From Streptomyces sp. P3 (GTDB taxonomy: Bacteria; Actinomycetota; Actinomycetes; Streptomycetales; Streptomycetaceae), in contig NZ_CP028369.1 in NCBI RefSeq assembly GCF_003032475.1, forward strand, positions 9,176,001-9,240,000: a DNA stretch of 64,000 nt, written 5' to 3'. A program made the position numbers and the translations under genes. This document shows positions 52,435-60,566 of the stretch, in pieces. Positions within the stretch are counted from its first letter, which is position 1; each line of letters begins with the position of its first letter. The notes under the pieces are model-generated. The model saw only the letters and a program-made list of their open reading frames with translations. It did not search any database and was not told the DNA's origin.

Positions 52435-53900
52435 AACCCACCGACGAACAAACCGCAGCCGCCGACGCCTTCCATGCCGGGGACCACCTCGCCCTGCAGG
52501 CGGGCGCCGGCACCGGCAAGACCACCACCCTGGCCCTGCTCGCCCACAGCACCACCCGCCGCGGCCGCTACTTCGCCTACAACCGGGCCATCGCCCAGGA
52601 CGCACGCGCACGCTTCCCTGCCACCGTCCAGTGCAAGACCGCCCACGCCCTCGCCTACGCCGCCGTCGGCCACCAATACAGCCGCCGCCTGAACGCTCCC
52701 CGCCGCCCGGCGTGGCAGACCGGCCAAGCACTCGGCCTCACCAAGAACATCCGCATCGGCGAACGCGACGTGACACAGAAAGCCCTCGCCAATGCCACCC
52801 TGCGCACCGTCACCCGCTTCTGCCACACTGCGGACGAGGCCATCACCCGCCACCACGTGCCCCGTCTACGTGGCCTGGAAGACACAGACCTCCACGCCGA
52901 ACTCGTCAGCCACATCGTGCCGTTCGCTCAAAAAGCCTGGGCCGACCTGCAGCACCCCGACGACGGTTCGGTCCGATTCGACCACGACCACTACCTGAAA
53001 ATGTGGGCACTCACCCGGCCCCGCATCGACGCCCACTTCCTGCTCCTGGACGAGGCACAGGACACCAACCCCGTCGTCGAACAGATCTTCCTCGCCCAGC
53101 GCGACCACACCCAGCTGGTCATGGTCGGCGACTCCGCCCAGGCCATCTACCAGTGGCGGGGCGCCAAAGACGTCATGACCGGCTTCGACGGCACCCAGCT
53201 GGCCCTGTCCCAGTCCTTCCGCTTCGGCCCCGACCTTGCCGCGGAGGCAAACCGCTGGCTGCGCCTCGCCGACGCCCCCATCCGCCTCACCGGCACCCCC
53301 ACCGTGCCCACCGAACTCGGCCCCGTCACCCAGCCGGACGCCGTGCTGTGCCGCACCAACGTCGGCGCCATGGCCCAGGTCATGACCCTCATGGCGGCGG
53401 GCAAACGGGTCGCCCTGGCAGGGGGAGGAGACAGCCTCCAGGCCCTGGCTCTCGCGGCCCGCGACCTGAAAGAAGGCCGCCGCACCCATCACCCCGAACT
53501 GATCCTCTTCCCCTGCTGGGGAGACTTGCAGGACTACGCCGCACACGATCCGGCCGGCCGCGACGTGCAGCCGCTCGTCCACCTCGTCGACACCCACGGC
53601 ACCGACGCCATCCTCACAGCAGTCGCCCACCTCACCCCCGAACCGCACGCCCAGGTCACCGTCTCAACCGCCCACAAGGCCAAAGGGCGCGAATGGCCCC
53701 GCGTGCTCATCGCGGACGACTTCGCGCGCGCCCACGACAACAACGCCAGCGACCAGGCAGACAACACACCACCACCTGACCCCATCGATGACGCCGAAGC
53801 CCGCCTGGCCTACGTGGCCGTCACCCGCACCCGTCAGCGCCTCGACCTGGGCGGGCTGTCCTGGATCCACGACCACCCCGACGGCACCCCGCCCCGTTAG
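52431..53900 (+). CDS. UvrD/Rep-type superfamily 1 helicase
   Basis: 489 residues, shorter than chromosomal UvrD (about 720). Motif I is AGAGTGKTTT (24-33), the Q-motif region precedes it (TDEQTAAADAF), motif II is LLLDEAQDTNP (about 205-215), motif III is VMVGDSAQAIYQWRGA, motif IV region LSQSFRFGPDLA, motif V VSTAHKAKGREWPRVLIADD and motif VI LAYVAVTRTRQRLD. All ATPase and translocase motifs are present; the 1B and 2B subdomains appear reduced. It should be an ATP-driven 3'-5' DNA translocase or helicase. It is the last gene of the overlapping set starting at 51092. Confidence 0.9.
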   Translation: MKPTDEQTAAADAFHAGDHLALQAGAGTGKTTTLALLAHSTTRRGRYFAYNRAIAQDARARFPATVQCKTAHALAYAAVGHQYSRRLNAPRRPAWQTGQALGLTKNIRIGERDVTQKALANATLRTVTRFCHTADEAITRHHVPRLRGLEDTDLHAELVSHIVPFAQKAWADLQHPDDGSVRFDHDHYLKMWALTRPRIDAHFLLLDEAQDTNPVVEQIFLAQRDHTQLVMVGDSAQAIYQWRGAKDVMTGFDGTQLALSQSFRFGPDLAAEANRWLRLADAPIRLTGTPTVPTELGPVTQPDAVLCRTNVGAMAQVMTLMAAGKRVALAGGGDSLQALALAARDLKEGRRTHHPELILFPCWGDLQDYAAHDPAGRDVQPLVHLVDTHGTDAILTAVAHLTPEPHAQVTVSTAHKAKGREWPRVLIADDFARAHDNNASDQADNTPPPDPIDDAEARLAYVAVTRTRQRLDLGGLSWIHDHPDGTPPR

Positions 53901-54101
53901 AGACCAAGGAAGCACACCGGGCAAGTCCGTCCGCGCGCTGCTGCCAGCCGCCGGCCAGGCGGCCGGCGCGGCCCACCAGGGCGAGTGAAGCCTCCAGGCC
54001 ATGAACAGCCAGCCGCTCCCCAGCACCACCCGTAGCCGCAGCCGCCCACCGCATAATCGAGAGCACCGACACGCGCTACGCGGCACAGGCACGCCGCACC
54101 G

Positions 54102-54557
54102 GTGCGACTGCGCCTGCGCGAACACACCATCCTGGCGAAGATCGCTGCCAGGTTCGGGATCAGCAAGTCCACCGCCCATGCCTACACGAGCACGGTCATC
54201 CACCTGCTCGCCGAACGTTCGCCGGGTCTGCTGAAGGGGCTGCGCGAGACCGAGGCGGACTTCGTCCTGCTGGACGGCACCGTCGCCAAGTGCGACCGGG
54301 GCGGCGACGGACGGGCCGACTATTCCCACAAGCACCGCCAGCACTGCGTGAACGTGCAGGTGGTCACCGATCCGGGCGGCTGGCTGCTGTGGATCTCACC
54401 CGCACTGGCCGACCACACTCACGACCTGAGCTCTGCCGACACCCGATGGATCATCCGCATCTGCGAGCGCCAGGGCATCCCCATCCTGGCAGACCTCGCC
54501 TACCAGGGCGGCGGCCTCTAGCTAGCTGCCGTCCTCACCCTGGAGCAGCAACGCTGA
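54102..54557 (+). pseudogene. internally deleted IS5-like (DDE_Tnp_4-type) transposase
   Basis: The frame has an HTH (ILAKIAARFGISKSTAHAYT), the first Asp in LLDGTVAKCDRGGDGRADYS, HKHRQHCVNVQVV, and the second Asp in ILADLAYQGGG. It then meets TAG at 54519-54521 and continues in the same frame with LAAVLTLEQQR and TGA at 54557, which is the usual C-terminus of this family. The stretch between, about 60 residues with the catalytic Glu, has been deleted in frame. The N-terminal 30-40 residues are also missing or frameshifted. It cannot be active on its own. Confidence 0.75.
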
Positions 54558-54651
54558 AGAAGCTCGTTGATCCATCAGACCGCCGCAAAATCACGCCAAC
54601 AGAAAAGGTATCTATGCCCTGCCGAGGCGGGGTGGGGTCCGTTCGGTGACG

Positions 54652-54882
54652 CTGCTGATCGCGCGGGCCGACGGATCGTTCTGGCTTGGCTCTGCATCGG
54701 CCGAATGGCTGAGACGGCGACGGGACGAGTTTGACGGTTTGAGGCTCTTGGTCCTCCACCTTCAGGCGGCTTCTCCTGTGAGTCATCCTCGGAGCTGACG
54801 CAGCGCCATACCTGAGGATGACCAGGCCCGTTCCGCCATCAGCTTGAGGTGGTCAGTAGTTCGGCTGATCCGGAGGGAGAGG
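54652..54882 (+). repeat. diverged segment, copy 1 (partner near 62985-63235)
   Basis: Several aligned blocks recur in order in the second copy: CTTGGCT.TGC.TCGGCCG.ATGG, then GAGCTGA.GCA.CG.CATACCTG.GG, then TTCGGCTGATCCG. In this copy one frame reads DGSFWLGSASAEWLRRRRDE and LRLLVLHLQ before a stop, like part of a decayed gene. The origin is not recognised. It fills most of the 450-base gap before the ABC transporter. Confidence 0.45.
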
Positions 54883-54910
54883 TGCGGACCGGACGATTGA
54901 AGGACTCCCC

Positions 54911-54943
54911 AGCCCGGTGCGCGCCGTACGCGCGCACCGGGCT
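54911..54943 (+). promoter_or_regulatory. 13-bp hairpin in the leader of the ABC transporter operon
   Basis: 54911-54923 pairs perfectly with 54931-54943 around a 7-base loop that itself contains CGTACG. It lies 28 bases before the GTG of the ATPase gene. It could be an attenuator, a terminator of upstream transcription, or a dyad bound by a regulator. Confidence 0.5.
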
Positions 54944-54971
54944 GTCCGCGCCTCGATCGGAGCACGACCTC

Positions 54972-55745
54972 GTGACCACCTTGCCGCCCGCTTCCCGCAC
55001 TCCCACCCTGGCCGCCCGCGCCACCGACCTGTCCAAGGTCTACGGGCAGGGCGATACCCAGGTGATCGCCCTCGACCGGGTCAGTGTCGGCTTCGGGCAG
55101 TCCCAGTTCACCGCGATCATGGGGCCCTCCGGATCAGGCAAGTCCACGCTGATGCACTGCGTGGCCGGGCTGGACAGCTTCTCCTCCGGCTCCGTCCGCG
55201 TCGGCGACACCGAGCTGGGAGCCCTGACGGACAGGCAGCTCACCAAACTCCGCCGGGACAAGGTCGGTTTCATCTTCCAGGCGTTCAATCTGCTGCCGAC
55301 CCTCACCGCGCTCGAGAACATCACGCTCCCGATGGACATCGCGGGCCGGACCCCGGACAAGGAGTGGCTGGACAGCGTCATCCAGATGGTCGGCCTGTCG
55401 GGCCGGCTCACTCACCGCCCCGCCCAGCTCTCGGGCGGCCAGCAACAGCGTGTGGCCGTCGCCCGGGCGCTCGCGTCCAGGCCGGACATCGTCTTCGGGG
55501 ACGAGCCGACCGGGAACCTGGACTCGCGTGCGGGTGCGGAGGTCCTGGGGTTCCTGCGGTCATCCGTACGGGAGCTGGGCCAGACCGTCGTCATGGTGAC
55601 CCATGACCCGGTCGCCGCCTCCTATGCGGACCGGGTCGTCTTCCTCGCGGACGGGCGGATCGTCGACGAGATGTACGAGCCCACTGCGGACGGGGTCCTC
55701 GAACTCATGAAGTCCTTCGACACCCCCAAGTTCCGTACGAGCTGA
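54972..55745 (+). CDS. ABC transporter ATP-binding protein (MacB/LolD type)
   Basis: 257 residues from GTG at 54972 with GGAGC upstream; a longer frame start at 54849 runs through the hairpin and is rejected. Walker A is GPSGSGKST (about 53-61), the Q-loop FIFQAFNLLPTLTALEN, signature LSGGQQQRVAVARAL, Walker B DIVFGDEPTGNLDS, and the H-loop MVTHD. This is the MacB/LolD-like class that pairs with FtsX-type permeases to drive export or extraction of peptides and drugs. The permease gene follows 83 bases downstream. Confidence 0.95.
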   Translation: MTTLPPASRTPTLAARATDLSKVYGQGDTQVIALDRVSVGFGQSQFTAIMGPSGSGKSTLMHCVAGLDSFSSGSVRVGDTELGALTDRQLTKLRRDKVGFIFQAFNLLPTLTALENITLPMDIAGRTPDKEWLDSVIQMVGLSGRLTHRPAQLSGGQQQRVAVARALASRPDIVFGDEPTGNLDSRAGAEVLGFLRSSVRELGQTVVMVTHDPVAASYADRVVFLADGRIVDEMYEPTADGVLELMKSFDTPKFRTS

Positions 55746-55828
55746 GTCGGGCTCGGCCGAACCGAGTCGAACCGACACCCGCCCCTGATCGGCTCCGTCC
55801 CCCCTCACCCCACCAGGATCACACCATC

Positions 55829-58339
55829 ATGTTCCGCACAGCCCTGCGCAATGTCCTCGCGCACAAGGCCAGACTGCTGATGACCGTGCTCGCCGTCATG
55901 CTCGGCGTCGCATTCGTCTCCGGCACCCTGATCTTCAACGACACCCTCAGCGACGGTTACCGCGAGCAGACGGCCAAGAGTTACGCCCACGTGGACGTCG
56001 AGGCCAGGTCCTACGACCCCTCCGGCAAGGTCCCCGGCATCAGTGCGAAGGCGCTGGGTGAGATCGCCCGAATTGATGGGGTCGCTGCAGCTGCCGGGCG
56101 GGTCAACGGGATCGCCGGCGTCGCAGACAAGGACGGCGGGCTCATCGGCAGTGGCTCGTCCGGCATGGGCGCCAACTTCGCGCCGGTGATGGACGGCAAG
56201 GACCCCCTTTACGTGTTCGCCAAGGGCAGCGGACCCGCCGAGCCCGGCCAGGTCGCGCTCGACAAGAACACCGCGGAGAAGGGCGGCTACGATGTCGGCG
56301 ACGCCGTGCGCGTCGCTCTCAAGGGTCCGGCGAAGACGTACAGGCTCTCCGGCATCTTCACCACCGAGGACACCTGGGTGGCCCTGGGCGACAGCCTGGT
56401 GCTCTTCGACACGCCGGTCGCTCAGCGGCTCTTCCTCCAGCCCGGCTTCTATGAGTACGTCACCGTCACCGCGGCCACGGGCACGTCGAGCGCCGAGCTT
56501 GCCGCCTCCGTCAGGAAGCTGCTTCCGGACGACGCGGAGGTCAAGACGGGTCGGCAACTCGCCGAGGAGAGGGCCAAGGGGGGTGCAGGTGACGCGTCGA
56601 CGCTCAGCGCGATCCTGCTCGCGTTCGCCGGCGTCGCGCTCTTCGTCAGTGTCTTCCTGATCGCCAACACCTTCACCATGCTGGCCGCCCAGCGCACCCG
56701 CGAGCTTGCTCTGCTGCGCGCGGTCGGCGCCTCCCGTCGGCAGGTCACCCGGTCCGTACTGATCGAGGCGATGGTGGTCGGCACGGTCGCCTCCGCCGCC
56801 GGGCTCGGGCTCGGCGCCGCCATCGCTGCCATAGCACGTTCCACGGTCGGTGTCTTCGGAGCGAAGAACCCGGACGGGGCGCTGATCATCACGTCGACGA
56901 CCTTCTTGGTCGCGGTCGTCGTCGGTGTTCTGGTCACCATGGTGGCCGCCTGGCTGCCCGCGCGTCGCGCCGCGAAGATCCCGCCGGTCGCGGCGATCGG
57001 CAGCGCGCACCTGCCGGCCACCACCAGGTCCCTGGTGCTACGGAACGTGCTTGGCGCCATCATCGCGCTGCTCGGCGGAACGGTCGTCGTCGCGGGCGCC
57101 GGGGTCGGTGACTCCGAGGGCGCGGTGATCGTCGGGGCCGGTGCGTTCCTCGCGGTGATGGGTGTCCTCGTGCTGATCCCGTTGCTGTCCCGGCCCGTGA
57201 TCGCGGTCGTACAGCCGTTGCTGCAGGGCGGCTTCGGGGTCTCCGGCAAGCTCGCGGGCCGGAACGCGGTACGCAGCCCGCGCCGTACCGGTGCCACCGC
57301 ATCGGCGCTGGCCATCGGGCTCACGCTGGTCAGCGCTCTGACGGTGCTCGCTGCCACGCTTGGTCAGGCTGTGGACAAGGTGACCACGGACGTCGTCAAG
57401 GCCGACTACATGGTCACGGACAGCGGCGCGGGCTTGGACGACTCGGCGGTCGCCGCCTTGCGGAAGACCCCAGGCGTCAGGGCCGTGTCGCAGGAGCAAC
57501 AGGCATGGATGCAGATCGACCAGAGCCAGCAGGATGTCACCAGCGTCACTCCCGCGGACTTCAACAAGGCTCTCCACCTCCCGGTTGTCTCCGGCTCGCT
57601 GGACACGCTCGCGAAGGGGCAGATCGCCGTCGCCGATGACGTCGCGCGATCCCACGGCTGGAAGGCGGGGGACACCCTGCCCGTGGAGTACGAAGACTCC
57701 AAGCGCGGCAAACTGACCGTCGGGGCCGTCTTCGAGAGCAACACCATCGTCATGCCGGTCGTCGCTTCCACGGACGTGACCGGACTGCACGCGGACAAGA
57801 CGTCCATCACAAAGATCTACGTCAAGGCGGATGGCAGCACGAACAAGGACACACTCGCCGCCGTCCTCGCCGGCGACCCGGGGGTCAAGATCGGCGACCG
57901 GCAGGACATCCGCGACGAGTTCAGTGGGTACCTCGACACCCTGCTGAACGTCATGTACGGGCTGCTCGCGATCTCCTTGGTCATCGCAGTGCTGGGGGTT
58001 GTGAACACTCTCGCGATGTCCGTCTTTGAGCGGCAGCGGGAGGTGGGAATGCTGCGAGCCGTCGGGCTCGACCGGCAGGGCGTGACACGGATGATCCAGC
58101 TGGAGGCCGTGGTCATCTCCCTCTTCGGCGCGGTGATCGGACTCGGGCTCGGTGCCTTTCTGGGCTGGGCCGTCGGCGAGAGCATGAAGACGGACATCCC
58201 CGCATACGCGCTGGTGCTGCCGTGGGGCCGATTCGGGCTCTTCCTGCTACTGGCGGCGCTGGTCGGCCTGCTGGCCGCCATGTGGCCCGACCGCAGCGCG
58301 GCAAGGCTGAACCTGCTCACCGCCATCAAGACCGAATAG
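55829..58339 (+). CDS. ABC transporter permease with two FtsX domains
   Basis: 836 residues. An N-terminal membrane helix (LLMTVLAVMLGVAFVSGTLI) leads into a large extracytoplasmic domain (about 45-255). Helices about 260-380 form the first FtsX core (AQRTRELALLRAVGASRRQV). Further helices near 400-460, a second extracytoplasmic domain (about 500-700) and a second FtsX core (about 705-830, with SVFERQREVGMLRAVGLDRQ) follow. This duplicated layout is typical of actinomycete antimicrobial-peptide or lipid exporters fed by a MacB-like ATPase. With the ATPase gene it should form a complete transporter; the substrate is unknown. Two hairpins follow the stop. Confidence 0.95.
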   Translation: MFRTALRNVLAHKARLLMTVLAVMLGVAFVSGTLIFNDTLSDGYREQTAKSYAHVDVEARSYDPSGKVPGISAKALGEIARIDGVAAAAGRVNGIAGVADKDGGLIGSGSSGMGANFAPVMDGKDPLYVFAKGSGPAEPGQVALDKNTAEKGGYDVGDAVRVALKGPAKTYRLSGIFTTEDTWVALGDSLVLFDTPVAQRLFLQPGFYEYVTVTAATGTSSAELAASVRKLLPDDAEVKTGRQLAEERAKGGAGDASTLSAILLAFAGVALFVSVFLIANTFTMLAAQRTRELALLRAVGASRRQVTRSVLIEAMVVGTVASAAGLGLGAAIAAIARSTVGVFGAKNPDGALIITSTTFLVAVVVGVLVTMVAAWLPARRAAKIPPVAAIGSAHLPATTRSLVLRNVLGAIIALLGGTVVVAGAGVGDSEGAVIVGAGAFLAVMGVLVLIPLLSRPVIAVVQPLLQGGFGVSGKLAGRNAVRSPRRTGATASALAIGLTLVSALTVLAATLGQAVDKVTTDVVKADYMVTDSGAGLDDSAVAALRKTPGVRAVSQEQQAWMQIDQSQQDVTSVTPADFNKALHLPVVSGSLDTLAKGQIAVADDVARSHGWKAGDTLPVEYEDSKRGKLTVGAVFESNTIVMPVVASTDVTGLHADKTSITKIYVKADGSTNKDTLAAVLAGDPGVKIGDRQDIRDEFSGYLDTLLNVMYGLLAISLVIAVLGVVNTLAMSVFERQREVGMLRAVGLDRQGVTRMIQLEAVVISLFGAVIGLGLGAFLGWAVGESMKTDIPAYALVLPWGRFGLFLLLAALVGLLAAMWPDRSAARLNLLTAIKTE

Positions 58340-58355
58340 GCGGAGCGGGGCGCCT

Positions 58356-58388
58356 CGGGACCGCAGGCATACCGTGCTTGCGGTCCCG
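58356..58388 (+). terminator. terminator after the ABC permease
   Basis: A 10-bp perfect stem CGGGACCGCA/TGCGGTCCCG with a 13-base loop, 16 bases after the stop codon. Confidence 0.8.
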
Positions 58389-58500
58389 CGCGGGTCGGCG
58401 AACTAAGCCGGCGAGGGCGGTTGCCCGGGGAAGGCCGTTTCGGCATGTACACAGACACCGGCTTTGGTCCGAGCGGCCGTGACCTTCCTCGATGTACGGG

Positions 58501-58538
58501 CGTATGGCCCGGCGGGCGCTCTCCCGCCGGGCCATACG
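58501..58538. terminator. bidirectional terminator between convergent genes
   Basis: A 16-bp perfect stem (58501-58516 with 58523-58538) and a 6-base loop midway between the permease and the convergent kinase gene. It can serve both strands. Confidence 0.8.
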
Positions 58539-58661
58539 GGAGTCTGTCCCGTCGTCGAGGGAGCCCGGTGCCTGAGGTTGCGGTCCAGCGGGGGAGTGGT
58601 CCGGCGTCTCGACGAACGGTGCGGCAGGCCCCGGTCGATGCTCCTAAGGCATGCCCTCGGA

Positions 58662-59879
58662 TCACTCCGTGCGTCCCCTGGCGGGGAGGAGTGCCAGGAC
58701 TTCCCAGCCGTGATCCTTGCGCGGGCCGCTGTGCAGTGTGCCGCCGAGGGCGGTGACGCGTTCGGTGAGGCCGACGATGCCGAAGCCTCCACCGCGGGCG
58801 GCGTACGGCATCGGCGTGCCTCCGCGGCCGTCGTCGCGAACCGTCACGTGCAGGTTGCCGTCGCGAAGAGCAAGGGCGACGGCGACTTCGGTCGCGTCGG
58901 CGGCGTGGCGGCGTACGTTCGTGAGGGCTTCCTGGACGACGCGGTAGGCGGCAGCCTGCACGGGATGGGGGAGGTCGCGGGGCACCGAGTTGTCGCGGCG
59001 CAGTTCCACCGTCGGACCGGTTGGACCGCCGAATCGGTCGACCAGGTCCGCGAGGGCTGTCAGGTCGTCCATCGGGCGGTTCGCGTCCGCGTCCAGGCGG
59101 GGCGTCCCCTGTGGTCCTTCGCGCAGAATGCCGACGGTCAGCCGCATGGAGTTGAGCGCTTCCGCCGCGGCATGCTCGATACCGGCCAGGACGGGGTCCA
59201 GGCGGTCGTGTTCGGTGGTGGCCATCATGCGGGCCATCTGTGTCTGGACCAGGATGCCGGTGACGTGGTGGGCGACGAAGTCGTGCAGGTCGGCCGCCAT
59301 GGCGAGGCGTTCTGAGCGGCGGGTTTCTGCGACCGCGACGCCGCGCCTGAGGTCCAGGGTGCGCAGATATCCGCCAACGCCGGCGGTGATCCCGGTCATC
59401 AGGGCCAACGGCAGCATGAACAGCAGCGCGTCTTCCTTGGCGATGGCATCGTGGAAGCGCAGCGGCGCCGCGACGATCGCCCCGCCTGCGAGGACGGCGC
59501 ACAGTAACGCCCACCGTGGTGGGCAGGTACGGACGCCGATCAACAACAGGCAGAGCAGCACCGCCACCTCACCGGGGCCGAGTGTCCGCATGTGCTCGGT
59601 CAGCGTGGCCACGACGGTCAAGACCAGGGAAGCGCCCGCTGGTACGGCGGCCCGCAGTTTGGGAGTGAGCCACGCGGGCCGTAGGGCGGAGGGCCAGAGG
59701 ACGGCCGCGAGGCCGAGCGACAGGAGCAGGAGCACCGGCCAGAGGGTGCCGTTGGCGACGGCGATGAGCATGTCCGCGACGGCCAGCAGGACCAGCGCGG
59801 TGATGCCCACCCCACGCAGGCAGCCCAACCGTCGGGTCCGCGTCGTGTTGAGGGCGTCTGTCGCCAGCAGGAGGTTCAC
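58662..59879 (-). CDS. sensor histidine kinase (HisKA_3 / NarL-type), orphan
   Basis: About 405 residues from a GTG at 59879 (an ATG at 59942 is the alternative; neither has a strong ribosome-binding site, and transcription may be leaderless). Five or six N-terminal membrane helices (about 20-170) form the sensor. The dimerisation helix has LAMAADLHDFVAHHVTGILV with the phospho-accepting His near 199. The ATPase part has QEALTNVRRHA, DDGRGG and GGGFGIVGLTERV. Such kinases pair with LuxR-type response regulators, but none is in the window. It is convergent to the ABC exporter, as cell-envelope stress kinases often lie beside their exporters. Confidence 0.9.
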   Translation of the reverse strand: MNLLLATDALNTTRTRRLGCLRGVGITALVLLAVADMLIAVANGTLWPVLLLLSLGLAAVLWPSALRPAWLTPKLRAAVPAGASLVLTVVATLTEHMRTLGPGEVAVLLCLLLIGVRTCPPRWALLCAVLAGGAIVAAPLRFHDAIAKEDALLFMLPLALMTGITAGVGGYLRTLDLRRGVAVAETRRSERLAMAADLHDFVAHHVTGILVQTQMARMMATTEHDRLDPVLAGIEHAAAEALNSMRLTVGILREGPQGTPRLDADANRPMDDLTALADLVDRFGGPTGPTVELRRDNSVPRDLPHPVQAAAYRVVQEALTNVRRHAADATEVAVALALRDGNLHVTVRDDGRGGTPMPYAARGGGFGIVGLTERVTALGGTLHSGPRKDHGWEVLALLPARGRTE

Positions 59880-60039
59880 ATCGATAACTGTAAAAGGACT
59901 GGTCAGCCGCGCCTCGGCCGGCCAGCTAGGCCGACGACACATGCAGGGACCCCATCGTCAGCGGTCCCTGCAACCTGGTAACGGCATGGTTGGAACGCCG
60001 GCCATCACCGTGAGCGGGGCGGCCGCGGCGAGGGCGACA

Positions 60040-60255
60040 CCATGGCCGTCGTTGGGCCGACATGGTCTCCAACCGAAGGCTCATCCTCGACCCCCTCATA
60101 GAGTGCGGCGTCGAGCCCTTGTAAATCACCGACGCGATCTTCAGCCACCACCCGGACCACACCCTCAACGCGGCCCTCTGCCTCTCCGTCAGCCTCCACG
60201 ATCACATGGCCGTCTACCAGGACGGCGTCTGGGAGGGCCGGGAGCCGACGGCTAA
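60040..60255 (+). pseudogene. metallo-beta-lactamase-fold hydrolase fragment
   Basis: One frame reads NRRLILDPLIECGVEPL, a TAA stop, then ITDAIFSHHPDHTLNAALC and HDHMAVYQDGVWEGRE. This matches the family with HHHPDH metal-binding motif followed by TLNAALFP and HDHxAxYxDxxW. One His of the triad is lost, an in-frame stop precedes it and the frame slips near 60056 as well. Both ends of the gene are missing. The rest of 59880-60566 has only the dyad noted at 60328. Confidence 0.6.
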
Positions 60256-60327
60256 CCACCTCCCCCTCCATCGATGTCCAGAGGGTGCCGCGCGCGGCGA
60301 CCTAGCTTGGGCAACTGTGGTGCTCCT

Positions 60328-60347
60328 TGCAAGCGGTGTTGCTTGCA
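60328..60347. promoter_or_regulatory. candidate operator dyad, possibly a relic
   Basis: TGCAAGC-N6-GCTTGCA is a perfect 7-bp dyad. On the - strand GGAGCACCACAG and a TTG then give PKLGRRARH, resembling the start (MPKLW...) of a class of TetR-family regulators that bind TGCAAGC-type dyads, but the gene stops after about 20 codons. It is probably what remains of a divergent promoter next to the hydrolase wreck. Confidence 0.35.
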
Positions 60348-60566
60348 CCGCGCGGTACCGCACAAGGTCAGCTCGTCGAAGGCCGGGCGGTCGCCGAGCA
60401 GCGAGCGTTGAATACGTCTGAAGATGTAGGCCCGTGAGCAGAGGGAATCCCGGCAGGGTGGCACTCGACTCCTCGCGTGGATGCCTGCCAGGCGGGTCGC
60501 CGACAAGGCGCGCAGGCCGCGAGCGATTGATGCCATTGGACGACGTACCTCACTCGGAAGGTCGAG

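Noticed and set aside
57817..59514. 565-codon - strand frame across permease end and kinase
   Set aside because: Out of frame with the kinase, crosses two terminators and antisense to the permease; no domain.
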